Shown here in pieces: positions 6,458-12,282 of a stretch of 12,886 nucleotides of DNA (positions are counted from its first letter, which is position 1; every line of letters begins with the position of its first letter). Origin of the DNA: an uncultured Collinsella sp. (GTDB lineage Bacteria > Actinomycetota > Coriobacteriia > Coriobacteriales > Coriobacteriaceae); NCBI GenBank assembly GCA_900752425.1, contig CAADVE010000091.1, positions 1-12,886 on the forward strand, written 5' to 3'. The notes under the pieces are model-generated. The model did not search any database, was not told where the DNA came from, and saw only the letters and a program-made list of their open reading frames with translations. Both the position numbers and the translations under genes were made by a program.

Positions 6458-6570
6458 AAAAGATCCGATCTTTTGCCAAAGTATTTCGGAACGGTTTCAA
6501 AACCGCAGGTAGAAGTGTTAACGACCGGTAAACGGTCGATTTATCACCGTGAGCGGTGCAAAAACGTTTT
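6458..6570. promoter_or_regulatory. Cluster of palindromic sites upstream of the PTS operon
   Basis: Within 113 bp there are five dyads: AAAAGATC-C-GATCTTTT (6458-6474), CGGTTT-CA-AAACCG (6492-6505), CGACCG-5 nt-CGGTCG (6522-6538), CACCG-TGAG-CGGTG (6545-6558) and AAAACGTTTT (6561-6570). The CGGTTT...AAACCG and AAAACGTTTT forms resemble LacI-family operators, which typically centre on CG flanked by A and T. This arrangement suggests control by at least one regulator besides the local GntR protein. The regulators are not in this window, and no binding is demonstrated. Confidence 0.5.
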
Positions 6571-6605
6571 ACCGTATGAATCAACGAAAGCGACCTCTTC
6601 TGGGG

Positions 6606-6614
6606 TGATATAGT
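6606..6614 (+). promoter_or_regulatory. Candidate extended -10 of the PTS operon promoter
   Basis: TGATATAGT reads as an extended -10 (TG, one base, TATAGT). There is no good -35 at the usual distance, which extended -10 promoters tolerate and which would fit activator dependence. Transcription would start near 6621, leaving a leader of about 140 nt. The GntR-type operator starts just downstream of that point. Confidence 0.4.
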
Positions 6615-6631
6615 GACAACAACACGTCACG

Positions 6632-6660
6632 TGGTTACTACCAGTTTAGAAACCACTGGT
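6632..6660. promoter_or_regulatory. GntR-type operator region in front of the PTS operon
   Basis: TGGT-TACT-ACCA (6632-6643) has the half-sites and 4-bp spacing of operators bound by HutC-subfamily GntR repressors such as Bacillus NagR/YvoA. The 13-bp string TGGTTACTACCAG is repeated exactly in front of agaS. An adjacent ACTGGT (6655-6660) is the reverse complement of ACCAGT (6640-6645) and may provide a second half-site. Lying just downstream of the proposed -10, a bound repressor would block elongation or initiation. The likely binder is the UTRA-domain regulator encoded at 10153-10884. Confidence 0.65.
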
Positions 6661-6680
6661 CTTCAAAGTACGCTTTCTAA

Positions 6681-6752
6681 GAAGCTTTAAGGGCGAGCGC
6701 CCGCTGGCTTCCGAAAATCATCGGACTCAGATCGTACACACCTTCGGAAGGG
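6681..6752 (+). promoter_or_regulatory. Structured leader that can cover the EIIA ribosome binding site
   Basis: CTTCCGAA (6708-6715) is the exact complement of TTCGGAAG (6743-6750), which includes most of the EIIA Shine-Dalgarno GGAAGGG (6747-6752 region). The same upstream element can instead pair with TCGGA at 6721-6725, and its 5' side (GCTTC, 6707-6711) with GAAGC at 6681-6685. These pairings exclude each other, so the leader could switch between an open and a closed ribosome site. This is a base-pairing observation only; no known riboswitch class is recognised. Confidence 0.35.
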
Positions 6753-6760
6753 AAATTTGA

Positions 6761-7204
6761 ATGGTTGGCTTTATTCTTACCGGTCATGGACAGTTCGCAC
6801 CCGGCCTCGCAAGCGCTATCGCTATGGTTGCTGGCGACCAGCCCGCTTTTACCGTCGTTCCTTTTGAGGGCGACCAGGCTGCTTCCTACGGTGAGGATCT
6901 CCGCGCCGCTATTACCGCCATGCGCGAGGAGTGCGATGGCGTGCTCGTCTTTACCGACCTGCTTGGTGGCACCCCGTTCAACCAGGCGATGATGATTGCC
7001 CAGGATGTCGACAACGTCGAGGTTCTGACCGGCACCAACCTTCCCATGGTTATTGAGCTTCTGTTCCTCCGCGGCAACGCCACGCTCGCCGAGCTTGGCG
7101 AGCAGGCCGTGACCGTTGGCCAGACGGGCATCACCGCCCAGACGGTCGCATCCGTTGCCGGCTCCGACGAAGAGGATATCTTCGGCGACGAGGACGGCAT
7201 CTAA
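6761..7204 (+). CDS. PTS mannose/sorbose-family EIIA component
   Basis: A 147-residue cytoplasmic phosphocarrier that takes phosphate from HPr and passes it to EIIB. The N-terminal strand and active-site loop FILTGHGQFAPGL places the phosphorylated histidine at His9, equivalent to His10 of E. coli ManX. The FTDLLGGTPFNQAMM motif (about 66-80) is the second conserved loop of the family. The domain ends near residue 130 and is followed by a short acidic tail (GSDEEDIFGDEDG). Unlike ManX, it is not fused to EIIB; a YajC-like gene comes between them. GGAAGGGAA ends 7 nt before the ATG. It heads the PTS operon, and its stop overlaps the next ATG (TAATG). Given agaS and a deacetylase downstream, the sugar is probably GalNAc or a similar amino sugar. 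Confidence 0.93.
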   Translation: MVGFILTGHGQFAPGLASAIAMVAGDQPAFTVVPFEGDQAASYGEDLRAAITAMREECDGVLVFTDLLGGTPFNQAMMIAQDVDNVEVLTGTNLPMVIELLFLRGNATLAELGEQAVTVGQTGITAQTVASVAGSDEEDIFGDEDGI

Positions 7205-7485
7205 TGGCCGATTTCGGAGCCAACGTCCTGAGCTCCTCGGTTGCCCTTTTAGGTCTGCTTGTCATCATGGGCTTGATTTACACCATCTGGTCGCAAATCA
7301 ACATGAAGAAGAAGCAAAAGTACTTCAAGGAGCTGCACACCGAGCTCAAGCCGGGTCAGGAGGTTCTTTTCGCCGGCGGTATCTACGGAACCGTCAAAGG
7401 CATCGAAGGCGAGAAGGTCCAGATCAAAGTCCGATCCGGAGCCGTCGTAGATGTTTCGCGTTACGCGATTCAGGAGATCAAGTAA
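7204..7485 (+). CDS. YajC-like protein inside the PTS operon
   Basis: A 93-residue protein with one transmembrane helix (about residues 12-29) followed by a basic stretch (NMKKKQKYFKE). It then has the YajC-type core LKPGQEVLFAGGIYGTVKGIEGEKVQIKVRSGAVVDVSRYAI, here split over about 49-90. YajC is the small accessory subunit of the SecDF-YajC part of the Sec translocase. This copy overlaps the EIIA stop codon by one base and lies between EIIA and EIIB, so it is surely made with the PTS proteins. YajC-like genes are also known in other amino-sugar/uronate mannose-family PTS operons of Gram-positive bacteria. It may be a paralogue dedicated to assembling or regulating this permease rather than the housekeeping translocase subunit. 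Which of the two it is cannot be settled without the rest of the genome. Confidence 0.85.
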   Translation: MADFGANVLSSSVALLGLLVIMGLIYTIWSQINMKKKQKYFKELHTELKPGQEVLFAGGIYGTVKGIEGEKVQIKVRSGAVVDVSRYAIQEIK

Positions 7486-7521
7486 CTGTCGTCAGCAAAT
7501 AACGAAAGGAAGCTGATCAAC

Positions 7522-8004
7522 ATGGCAGAACCAAACATTCTTCTTACCCGCATCGATAACCGACTGGTCCATGGTCAGGTTGCCACCCAGTGGAACTCCA
7601 CTCTGGGCTCCAACCTCATCCTCGTCGCTAACGACGACGTGGCGTCCAACACCATGCGCCAGAACCTCATGAAGATGGCCGCTCCCGCCGGCGTCGCTAC
7701 GCGTTTCTTCTCCCTGCAGAAGACCATCGACGTCATTGGCAAGGCGAGCCCGCGCCAGAAGATCTTCATCGTGGCCGAAACACCGGAAGACGTGCTTACG
7801 CTCGTCAAGGGCGGTGTGCCTATAAAGAAGGTAAACATCGGCAACATGCACATGTCGGAAGGAAAGCGCCAAGTCGCCACCTCCGTCGCAGTTAACGACG
7901 AGGATGTCGCTGCGTTTAAAGAGCTGCAGGAATTGGGGGTGGAGTTGGAGATCAGGCGCGTTCCGAGCACGCCTGTTGAGGACACGAGCAAGCTCTTCTC
8001 GTAA
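7522..8004 (+). CDS. PTS mannose/sorbose-family EIIB component
   Basis: A 160-residue cytoplasmic phosphotransferase domain. It receives phosphate from EIIA on the histidine of the motif RIDNRLVHGQVATQW (His17) and gives it to the sugar entering through EIIC/EIID. Other family landmarks are LVANDDVAS (about 33-41), the MRQNLMKMAAP helix and the VNIGNMHMSEGKRQV segment (about 104-118). The length is normal for a stand-alone EIIB. RBS AAAGGAAG (7504-7511) lies upstream, 37 nt after the YajC-like gene. Sequence style and neighbours favour the Aga (GalNAc/galactosamine) or a related amino-sugar branch over glucose/mannose, but substrate choice is not readable from the active site. A 90-nt gap with a hairpin separates it from EIIC. 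Confidence 0.93.
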   Translation: MAEPNILLTRIDNRLVHGQVATQWNSTLGSNLILVANDDVASNTMRQNLMKMAAPAGVATRFFSLQKTIDVIGKASPRQKIFIVAETPEDVLTLVKGGVPIKKVNIGNMHMSEGKRQVATSVAVNDEDVAAFKELQELGVELEIRRVPSTPVEDTSKLFS

Positions 8005-8015
8005 TCCTCGTGATC

Positions 8016-8053
8016 CACGTTGTCAGGAGTGAAACCCTGACGTTCTGTACGTG
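8016..8053 (+). other. Intra-operon hairpin between EIIB and EIIC
   Basis: GTCAGG (8022-8027) pairs with CCTGAC (8036-8041), and outer CACGT (8016-8020) with ACGTG (8049-8053). No T-run follows, so it is not a classical terminator. It could be an RNA-processing or stability element that sets different levels for the soluble and membrane components. Confidence 0.4.
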
Positions 8054-8078
8054 ATATCCAAAGTGCGTACATACATTT

Positions 8079-8088
8079 TGAAAGGAGG
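8079..8088 (+). promoter_or_regulatory. Strong ribosome binding site of EIIC
   Basis: GAAAGGAGGA contains an essentially perfect anti-16S match (AAAGGAGG) six bases before the ATG at 8095, stronger than that of the other PTS genes here. Confidence 0.65.
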
Positions 8089-8094
8089 AGCAAG

Positions 8095-8895
8095 ATGGAA
8101 TACTCGATCATCCAGATCGCTCTGGTCTTCGTCGTCACGTTCATCGCGGCAATCGACCAGTTTGACTTCCTCGAGTCTCTCTATCAGCCCATCGTCACCG
8201 GCGCCGTCATCGGTCTTATCCTTGGCGACCTCAACACCGGTCTTCTCGTGGGTGGTACCTATCAGCTCATGACGATCGGCAACATGCCGATCGGAGGCGC
8301 TCAGCCGCCTAACGCCGTCATCGGCGGCATCATGGCAGCCATTCTCGCTATCGCCACGGGCCTCGAGCCCAACGCGGCAGTCGGCCTCGCCATTCCGTTC
8401 GCTCTGCTTGGCCAGCTTGGCGTTACCCTGGTCTTCACGCTTATGTCCCCGCTTATGTCCACGGCCGATAACATGGCTCACAACGCGGACACCAAGGGCA
8501 TCGAGCGCCTGAACTACTTCGCCATGGCTCTGCTCGGCCTGATCTTCGCTGTCGTCGTCACCCTGTTCTTCATCGCTGGCGCTACCATCGGTCAGACCAT
8601 CGCTTCTGCCATCCCGACTTGGCTGCAGACCGGTCTGTCCGCTGCAGGCGGCATGATGCGCTTCGTCGGCTTCGCCGTCCTGCTCAAGGTTATGATGAAC
8701 CGCGATATGTGGGGCTTCTTCCTCATGGGCTTTGGCCTCGCGCTCATCACCGTTGCCAACGATTCGCTGGCAACCCCTGCTCTGCTCATCCTCGCTCTCA
8801 TCGGCTTCGGCATCGCTTTCTGGGACTTCCAGCAGCAGACCGAGCTGAAGGGTGCAGCTGTTTCTGACGGAGGTGACTTCGAAGATGGCATCTAA
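8095..8895 (+). CDS. PTS mannose/sorbose-family EIIC permease component
   Basis: A 266-residue polytopic membrane protein that with EIID forms the sugar channel. The N-terminal half carries the EIIC core: QPIVTGAVIGLILGDLNTG (about 32-50), then GGTYQLMTIGNMPIGGAQPPNAVIGGIMAA (split, about 53-82), matching the family's re-entrant loop region. Further helices are at about 97-122, 140-165, 180-198, 203-222 and 225-242. The C-terminus (QQQTELKGAAVSDGGDFEDGI) is hydrophilic and cytoplasmic. Its last codons contain the Shine-Dalgarno and start codon of EIID, an 11-bp overlap implying translational coupling and one-to-one production. The length is normal for the family. The sorbose/GalNAc-type EIIC call is firm; the exact sugar is inferred from nearby catabolic genes. 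Confidence 0.92.
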   Translation: MEYSIIQIALVFVVTFIAAIDQFDFLESLYQPIVTGAVIGLILGDLNTGLLVGGTYQLMTIGNMPIGGAQPPNAVIGGIMAAILAIATGLEPNAAVGLAIPFALLGQLGVTLVFTLMSPLMSTADNMAHNADTKGIERLNYFAMALLGLIFAVVVTLFFIAGATIGQTIASAIPTWLQTGLSAAGGMMRFVGFAVLLKVMMNRDMWGFFLMGFGLALITVANDSLATPALLILALIGFGIAFWDFQQQTELKGAAVSDGGDFEDGI

Positions 8896-9967
8896 TGAGT
8901 ATGTGATCCCGGAGCACTACGAGGATCTCACTCCTGCTCCGCAGCTCGACCAGAAGACCCTCAACAAGATGGCTTGGCGCTCCTGCTTCCTGCAGGCCTC
9001 GTTCAACTACGAGCGTATGCAGGCCGCTGGCTGGCTCTACTCCATCATCCCCGGTCTGGAGAAGATCCACACCAACAAGAACGACCTCGCGGCTTCCATG
9101 AGCCACAACCTGGAGTTCTTCAACACCCACCCGTTCCTCGTCACCTTTGTTATGGGCATCGTGCTTTCGCTCGAGCAGAACAAGGTTGACATCCCCACGA
9201 TCCGCGCCGTCCGCGTCGCCGCAATGGGCCCGCTCGGTGGTATCGGTGACGCCCTGTTCTGGCTGACGCTCGTGCCTATCACGGCCGGCATCACCTCCAA
9301 CATGGCCATCAACGGCAACGCTGCTGCGCCGATCATCTTCCTGGTGATCTTCAACGCTGTCCAGTTCGCTCTGCGCTTCTGGCTCATGAACTGGTCCTAC
9401 AAGCTTGGTACCAGCGCTATTGACGCTCTGACCGCCAACATGCAGGCCTTCACGCGTGCCGCTTCCATCATGGGCGTCTTCGTCGTCGGTTGCCTGGTCG
9501 TCACCATGGGTGGCACCCAGATCAACCTCCAGATCCCCAACGGCACCACCCGTGGTCTCTCCGCTACTACCGTGATCGTCTCCGAGAAGGAGGCCGAGAA
9601 CTTCACCGGTATGGAGGGCATCGATACCGAGACCGCTGAGGCCGGTACCATCGCCATGACCGATAAGGACGGCAACGCCCTTACCGCTTCCGATGCCGAC
9701 GGCAACGCTGTCGAGTGCGGCGTCACCGATCTGGGTAACGGCATGGAGTCCGTGACCTACGGCACCGTTACCGAGGATCCGGTCAACTTCTCTGTTGCCG
9801 ACACCCTCAACACCATCGTCCCGAAGCTCGTCCCGCTTATGCTTACGCTGCTGCTTTACTACATGTTCGCTAAGCACAGCTGGACCCCGACCAAGGGCAT
9901 TCTCCTGCTCTTCGTCCTTGGCATCCTGGGCGCTGGCCCGCTTGGTCTCTGGCCGAGCATCTGGTAA
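8885..9967 (+). CDS. PTS mannose/sorbose-family EIID component with large hydrophilic insertion
   Basis: This is the partner membrane subunit of EIIC. The ATG at 8885 is chosen because GGAGGTGA (8869-8876) lies 8 nt upstream; a GTG at 8852 lies ahead of that site. The 360-residue product starts with the typical EIID opening LTPAPQLDQKTLNKMAWRSC, followed by QASFNYERMQAAGWLYSIIP (about 37-56), the FFNTHPFLVTFVMG region and AAMGPLGGIGDALFW (112-126). It ends with VPKLVPLMLTLLLYYM and a terminal hydrophobic hairpin. EIID proteins such as ManZ are about 280 residues long. The extra length is a soluble stretch at about 218-303, rich in Asp, Thr and Gly (TDKDGNALTASDADGNAVE), between the two last membrane regions where ManZ has only a short segment. 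The insertion is in frame and shows no sign of error. Confidence 0.91.
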   Translation: MASNEYVIPEHYEDLTPAPQLDQKTLNKMAWRSCFLQASFNYERMQAAGWLYSIIPGLEKIHTNKNDLAASMSHNLEFFNTHPFLVTFVMGIVLSLEQNKVDIPTIRAVRVAAMGPLGGIGDALFWLTLVPITAGITSNMAINGNAAAPIIFLVIFNAVQFALRFWLMNWSYKLGTSAIDALTANMQAFTRAASIMGVFVVGCLVVTMGGTQINLQIPNGTTRGLSATTVIVSEKEAENFTGMEGIDTETAEAGTIAMTDKDGNALTASDADGNAVECGVTDLGNGMESVTYGTVTEDPVNFSVADTLNTIVPKLVPLMLTLLLYYMFAKHSWTPTKGILLLFVLGILGAGPLGLWPSIW

Positions 9968-9980
9968 GGCTCTAGCTTGA

Positions 9981-10020
9981 GGGGTGTGTCCCTACGCGGC
10001 TCACACCCCGACCCCTTAAG
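9981..10020 (+). other. Hairpin(s) in the 3' end of the PTS transcript
   Basis: GGGGTGTG (9981-9988) pairs perfectly with CACACCCC (10002-10009). The same G-run can alternatively join a 10-bp stem, CTTGAGGGGT (9976-9985) with ACCCCTTAAG (10011-10020, one G-T pair). No T-run follows. It may protect the 3' end of the operon mRNA, with the true terminator lying just downstream. Confidence 0.5.
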
Positions 10021-10033
10021 CCATGTGTATGTT

Positions 10034-10073
10034 AAAAGCCGCGTGCTCGAAAGAGCGCGCGGCTTTTGTTTTC
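10034..10073 (+). terminator. Strong intrinsic terminator of the PTS operon
   Basis: A 15-bp stem (10034-10048 with 10053-10067, one T-G pair) closed by a GAAA tetraloop and followed by TTTTGTTTTCTT. This is the clearest terminator in the window and separates the PTS operon from the gntR gene. Confidence 0.92.
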
Positions 10074-10097
10074 TTAATGATTCGGGTGTGGCAGACA

Positions 10098-10103
10098 GAT
10101 AAT
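10098..10103 (+). promoter_or_regulatory. Possible -10 of the gntR gene
   Basis: GATAAT lies 50 bp before the gntR start in the short gap after the PTS terminator. No good -35 is visible, and the TGGT-4-ACCA operator is absent here, so the regulator gene does not look autorepressed through that site. Confidence 0.3.
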
Positions 10104-10152
10104 GCTAAACACCCTAGGTAGTTAGCCGAATTCGAGCAAAAGGGAGGATAGG

Positions 10153-10884
10153 ATGGCGATCGGAGCGCGTAAGCAACCGCTGTACGATCAGCTGGTCGAT
10201 ATTCTGACCGAAAAGATTGACCATGAATATCGCGCCGGTGACATGATTCCTTCCGAGCGCGAACTTTCGGAGCGCTATGGTCTCTCGCGCACTACGGTAC
10301 GCCTGGCTCTGCAGGAACTGGAGCGTTTAGGACTGGTGGTTCGGCAGCACGGTCGCGGTACCTTTGTGACCGACCGTTCGGCAAAAGCAACCAATCTTAT
10401 GCAGTCCTACAGCTTTACCGAGCAGATGCGCGCGATGGGTCGAGAACCCGAGACCACGATTCTCGAGTTTTGCGAGATGGAGGCCGATAAGAATCTGGCC
10501 GAGCATATGGGATTGCGCATCGGTGATCGCATTTTTAAGCTCAAGCGCCTTCGTTCTGCCGACAACATGCCCATGATGGTCGAACGCAGCTATCTACCGG
10601 TTCGTCAATTTCTGTCCCTAAAGCGACCGCTGCTGGAGCGTAAGCCGCTTTACGATGTGATTGAGCAGGACTTTCAGCAAAAGATTCGCGTGGCCGAAGA
10701 GGAGTTCTATGCGAGCATAGCCCGTCCCACCGATGCCCACCTTTTGGGAATTGTCGAGGGCTCGCCTGTGCTCGATTTGGTCAGGACTACGTATAACGAG
10801 TCAAACGAGGTAGTGGAGTACACACTCTCGGTTGCTCGTGCCGATCAGTTTAAATACAAGGTTTACCACCAGCGCAGTAACTAG
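10153..10884 (+). CDS. GntR family (HutC subfamily, UTRA domain) transcriptional regulator
   Basis: A 243-residue repressor with an N-terminal winged helix (about 8-73). The signature is PSERELSERYGLSRTTVRLA, then LQELERLGLVVRQHGRGTFV. A UTRA effector domain (about 88-235) follows, with the typical MMVERSYLPVRQF (141-153), the DLVRTTYNESNEVVEYTLSV segment (split over 208-226) and the ARADQFKYKV end. UTRA domains of this type bind phosphorylated amino sugars or similar metabolites, which release the repressor from DNA. RBS GGGAGGA (10142-10148) sits 4 nt before the ATG. It lies between the PTS operon and agaS, both of which carry the same TGGTTACTACCAG operator, so it is the obvious local repressor. 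The inducer is probably a hexosamine phosphate such as GalNAc-6-P or galactosamine-6-P; this is inference. Confidence 0.93.
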   Translation: MAIGARKQPLYDQLVDILTEKIDHEYRAGDMIPSERELSERYGLSRTTVRLALQELERLGLVVRQHGRGTFVTDRSAKATNLMQSYSFTEQMRAMGREPETTILEFCEMEADKNLAEHMGLRIGDRIFKLKRLRSADNMPMMVERSYLPVRQFLSLKRPLLERKPLYDVIEQDFQQKIRVAEEEFYASIARPTDAHLLGIVEGSPVLDLVRTTYNESNEVVEYTLSVARADQFKYKVYHQRSN

Positions 10885-10923
10885 TGCTCGCATCGTTTCC
10901 ATATGGTGATTCTTTGCATTTAA

Positions 10924-10937
10924 CTGGTTACTACCAG
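10924..10937. promoter_or_regulatory. GntR-type operator in front of agaS
   Basis: CTGGT-TACT-ACCAG is a dyad with 5-base arms; its 13 bases 10925-10937 are identical to 6632-6644 before the PTS operon. It ends 16 bp before the TATAAT box and therefore covers the -35 region, where binding would stop RNA polymerase from loading. Confidence 0.72.
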
Positions 10938-10953
10938 ATAACCAACCGAAGTG

Positions 10954-10959
10954 TATAAT
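10954..10959 (+). promoter_or_regulatory. -10 box of the agaS promoter
   Basis: A consensus TATAAT lies 39 bp before the agaS start. The -35 region at 17-bp spacing (10931-10936, CTACCA) is poor and lies inside the operator. Confidence 0.6.
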
Positions 10960-10998
10960 TGCACGTCAGAGGATTACTTCTAGAGAGAGGTATTAGAA

Positions 10999-12165
10999 AT
11001 GTTCGAGAAGAGTGTCGAGGAGCTTACCGAGCTCGGCGCCCAGATCACCACGGCCGAGATTGCCCAGCAGCCCGAGCTTTGGCGTGATACGCTCAACATC
11101 TATCGCGAGAACAAGGAGGCCATCGAGGCCTTCCTGGCCGAGGCTCGCGCTATGGGCGAGGGTCGTCTGTCTGTTGTCTTTACCGGTGCCGGTACGTCCG
11201 ACTATGTGGGTGATACCTGCGCTCCGTACCTGCGTCATGCTGGCAACACCGATCTCTATGACTTTAAGCCCATCGCTACGACTGATATCGTGAGCGCTCC
11301 GCGTGACTTCCTGCGCGCCGAGGATCCCACGCTCGTGGTTTCCTTTGCCCGTTCTGGCAACAGCCCCGAGAGCCTTGCCGCCGTCGCCGTTGCCAAGGAG
11401 CTTGTCCATAACGTCAAGTTCCTCAACATCACCTGCGCTCCCGAGGGCAAGCTCGCCGTCGAGTCTGCCGATGACCCCAACGCGCTGACGCTGCTCATTC
11501 CGCGTGCCAACGACAAGGGCTTCGCCATGACCGGTTCTTATTCCTGCATGACTTTGCTCTCCACCCTTATTTTTGACACTGCCTCTGACGAGCAGAAGGC
11601 TGAATGGGTCGAGACCATCGCCAAGATGGGCGAGGAGGTCATCTCTCGTGAGCCTGAGATCGCCGATTACCTGGCTGGCGACTTCAACCGCGTGACCTAC
11701 TTGGGTTCTGGCTCCTTCGGTGGCCTTGCCCAGGAGAGCCAGCTCAAGATCCTCGAGCTCGCTCACGGTCTGGTCGCTACTTCCTACGACACCTCCATGG
11801 GCTATCGTCACGGACCTAAGTCCTTCGTCGACGATAAGACGCTCGTCTTCGTGTTCGTCAACAATGACGCTTACACCCGTCAGTATGACATCGACATTCT
11901 CAACGAGATCGGTGGCGACGAGATCGCTCAGCACACCATCGCCGTTCAGCAGGAAGGTGCCACCGTCTATGAGGGTGAGTCCTTCACCTTTAAGGGCTAC
12001 GAGGCGCTTCCCGAGGGCTACCTTGCTCTGCCGTTCGTGATGTTTGCCCAGACTATCAGCTTGCTCAACTCCGTGCGCGTGGGCAACACGCCCGATACGC
12101 CGAGCCCCACCGGCACGGTCAACCGCGTGGTTAAGGGCGTGACGATTCACCCCTTCACCGCTTAA
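10999..12165 (+). CDS. agaS: AgaS-type SIS-domain amino-sugar-phosphate isomerase/deaminase
   Basis: A 388-residue cytoplasmic enzyme with two SIS (sugar isomerase) domains, about 40-200 and 215-375. First-domain landmarks are VVFTGAGTSDYVGD (59-72) and SFARSGNSPES (115-125). Second-domain landmarks are VTYLGSGSFGGLAQESQLKI (232-251), DTSMGYRHGPKSF (264-276) and the C-terminal VGNTPDTPSPTGTVNRVVKGV (split, 361-381), characteristic of the AgaS branch rather than GlmS or NagB. E. coli AgaS converts galactosamine-6-phosphate to tagatose-6-phosphate and ammonia, so this enzyme probably does the equivalent step after deacetylation. It has its own promoter with a GntR-type operator 62 bp upstream of the start and a strong terminator after it. 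The start at 10999 follows AGAGAGAGG (10982-10990). A glucosamine-6-phosphate role is an alternative. Confidence 0.9.
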   Translation: MFEKSVEELTELGAQITTAEIAQQPELWRDTLNIYRENKEAIEAFLAEARAMGEGRLSVVFTGAGTSDYVGDTCAPYLRHAGNTDLYDFKPIATTDIVSAPRDFLRAEDPTLVVSFARSGNSPESLAAVAVAKELVHNVKFLNITCAPEGKLAVESADDPNALTLLIPRANDKGFAMTGSYSCMTLLSTLIFDTASDEQKAEWVETIAKMGEEVISREPEIADYLAGDFNRVTYLGSGSFGGLAQESQLKILELAHGLVATSYDTSMGYRHGPKSFVDDKTLVFVFVNNDAYTRQYDIDILNEIGGDEIAQHTIAVQQEGATVYEGESFTFKGYEALPEGYLALPFVMFAQTISLLNSVRVGNTPDTPSPTGTVNRVVKGVTIHPFTA

Positions 12166-12183
12166 TCGCGTCCCCCTGTAAGG

Positions 12184-12225
12184 GCGCCCGTCCGCTCATA
12201 ACGGCGGGCGGGCGCTTTTTGTTTT
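12184..12225 (+). terminator. Strong intrinsic terminator after agaS
   Basis: GCGCCCGTCCGC (12184-12195) pairs with GCGGGCGGGCGC (12204-12215; one T-G pair) around an 8-nt loop and is followed by TTTTTGTTTT. It separates agaS from the deacetylase gene, which must rely on read-through or its own promoter. A TATAAG at 12238-12243 is the only -10-like element there and has no clear -35. Confidence 0.88.
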
Positions 12226-12282
12226 ATGTGAGCTGGGTATAAGCATCACTACAGTCAACTGCTTTAGAAGCAAGGAGTGCAT

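Noticed and set aside
8852..8884. Upstream GTG start for EIID
   Set aside because: A near-perfect Shine-Dalgarno lies downstream of it and 8 nt before the ATG at 8885, where EIID homology begins soon after.
9567..9800. EIID insertion considered as an assembly error or frameshift
   Set aside because: Frame, codon use and the flanking conserved membrane segments are continuous on both sides.
8798..9877. Long - strand frame opposite EIID, and similar ones opposite 3961-5055 and agaS
   Set aside because: Mirror-image frames of GC-rich coding sequence; no ribosome sites or recognisable domains, and the + strand genes are certain.
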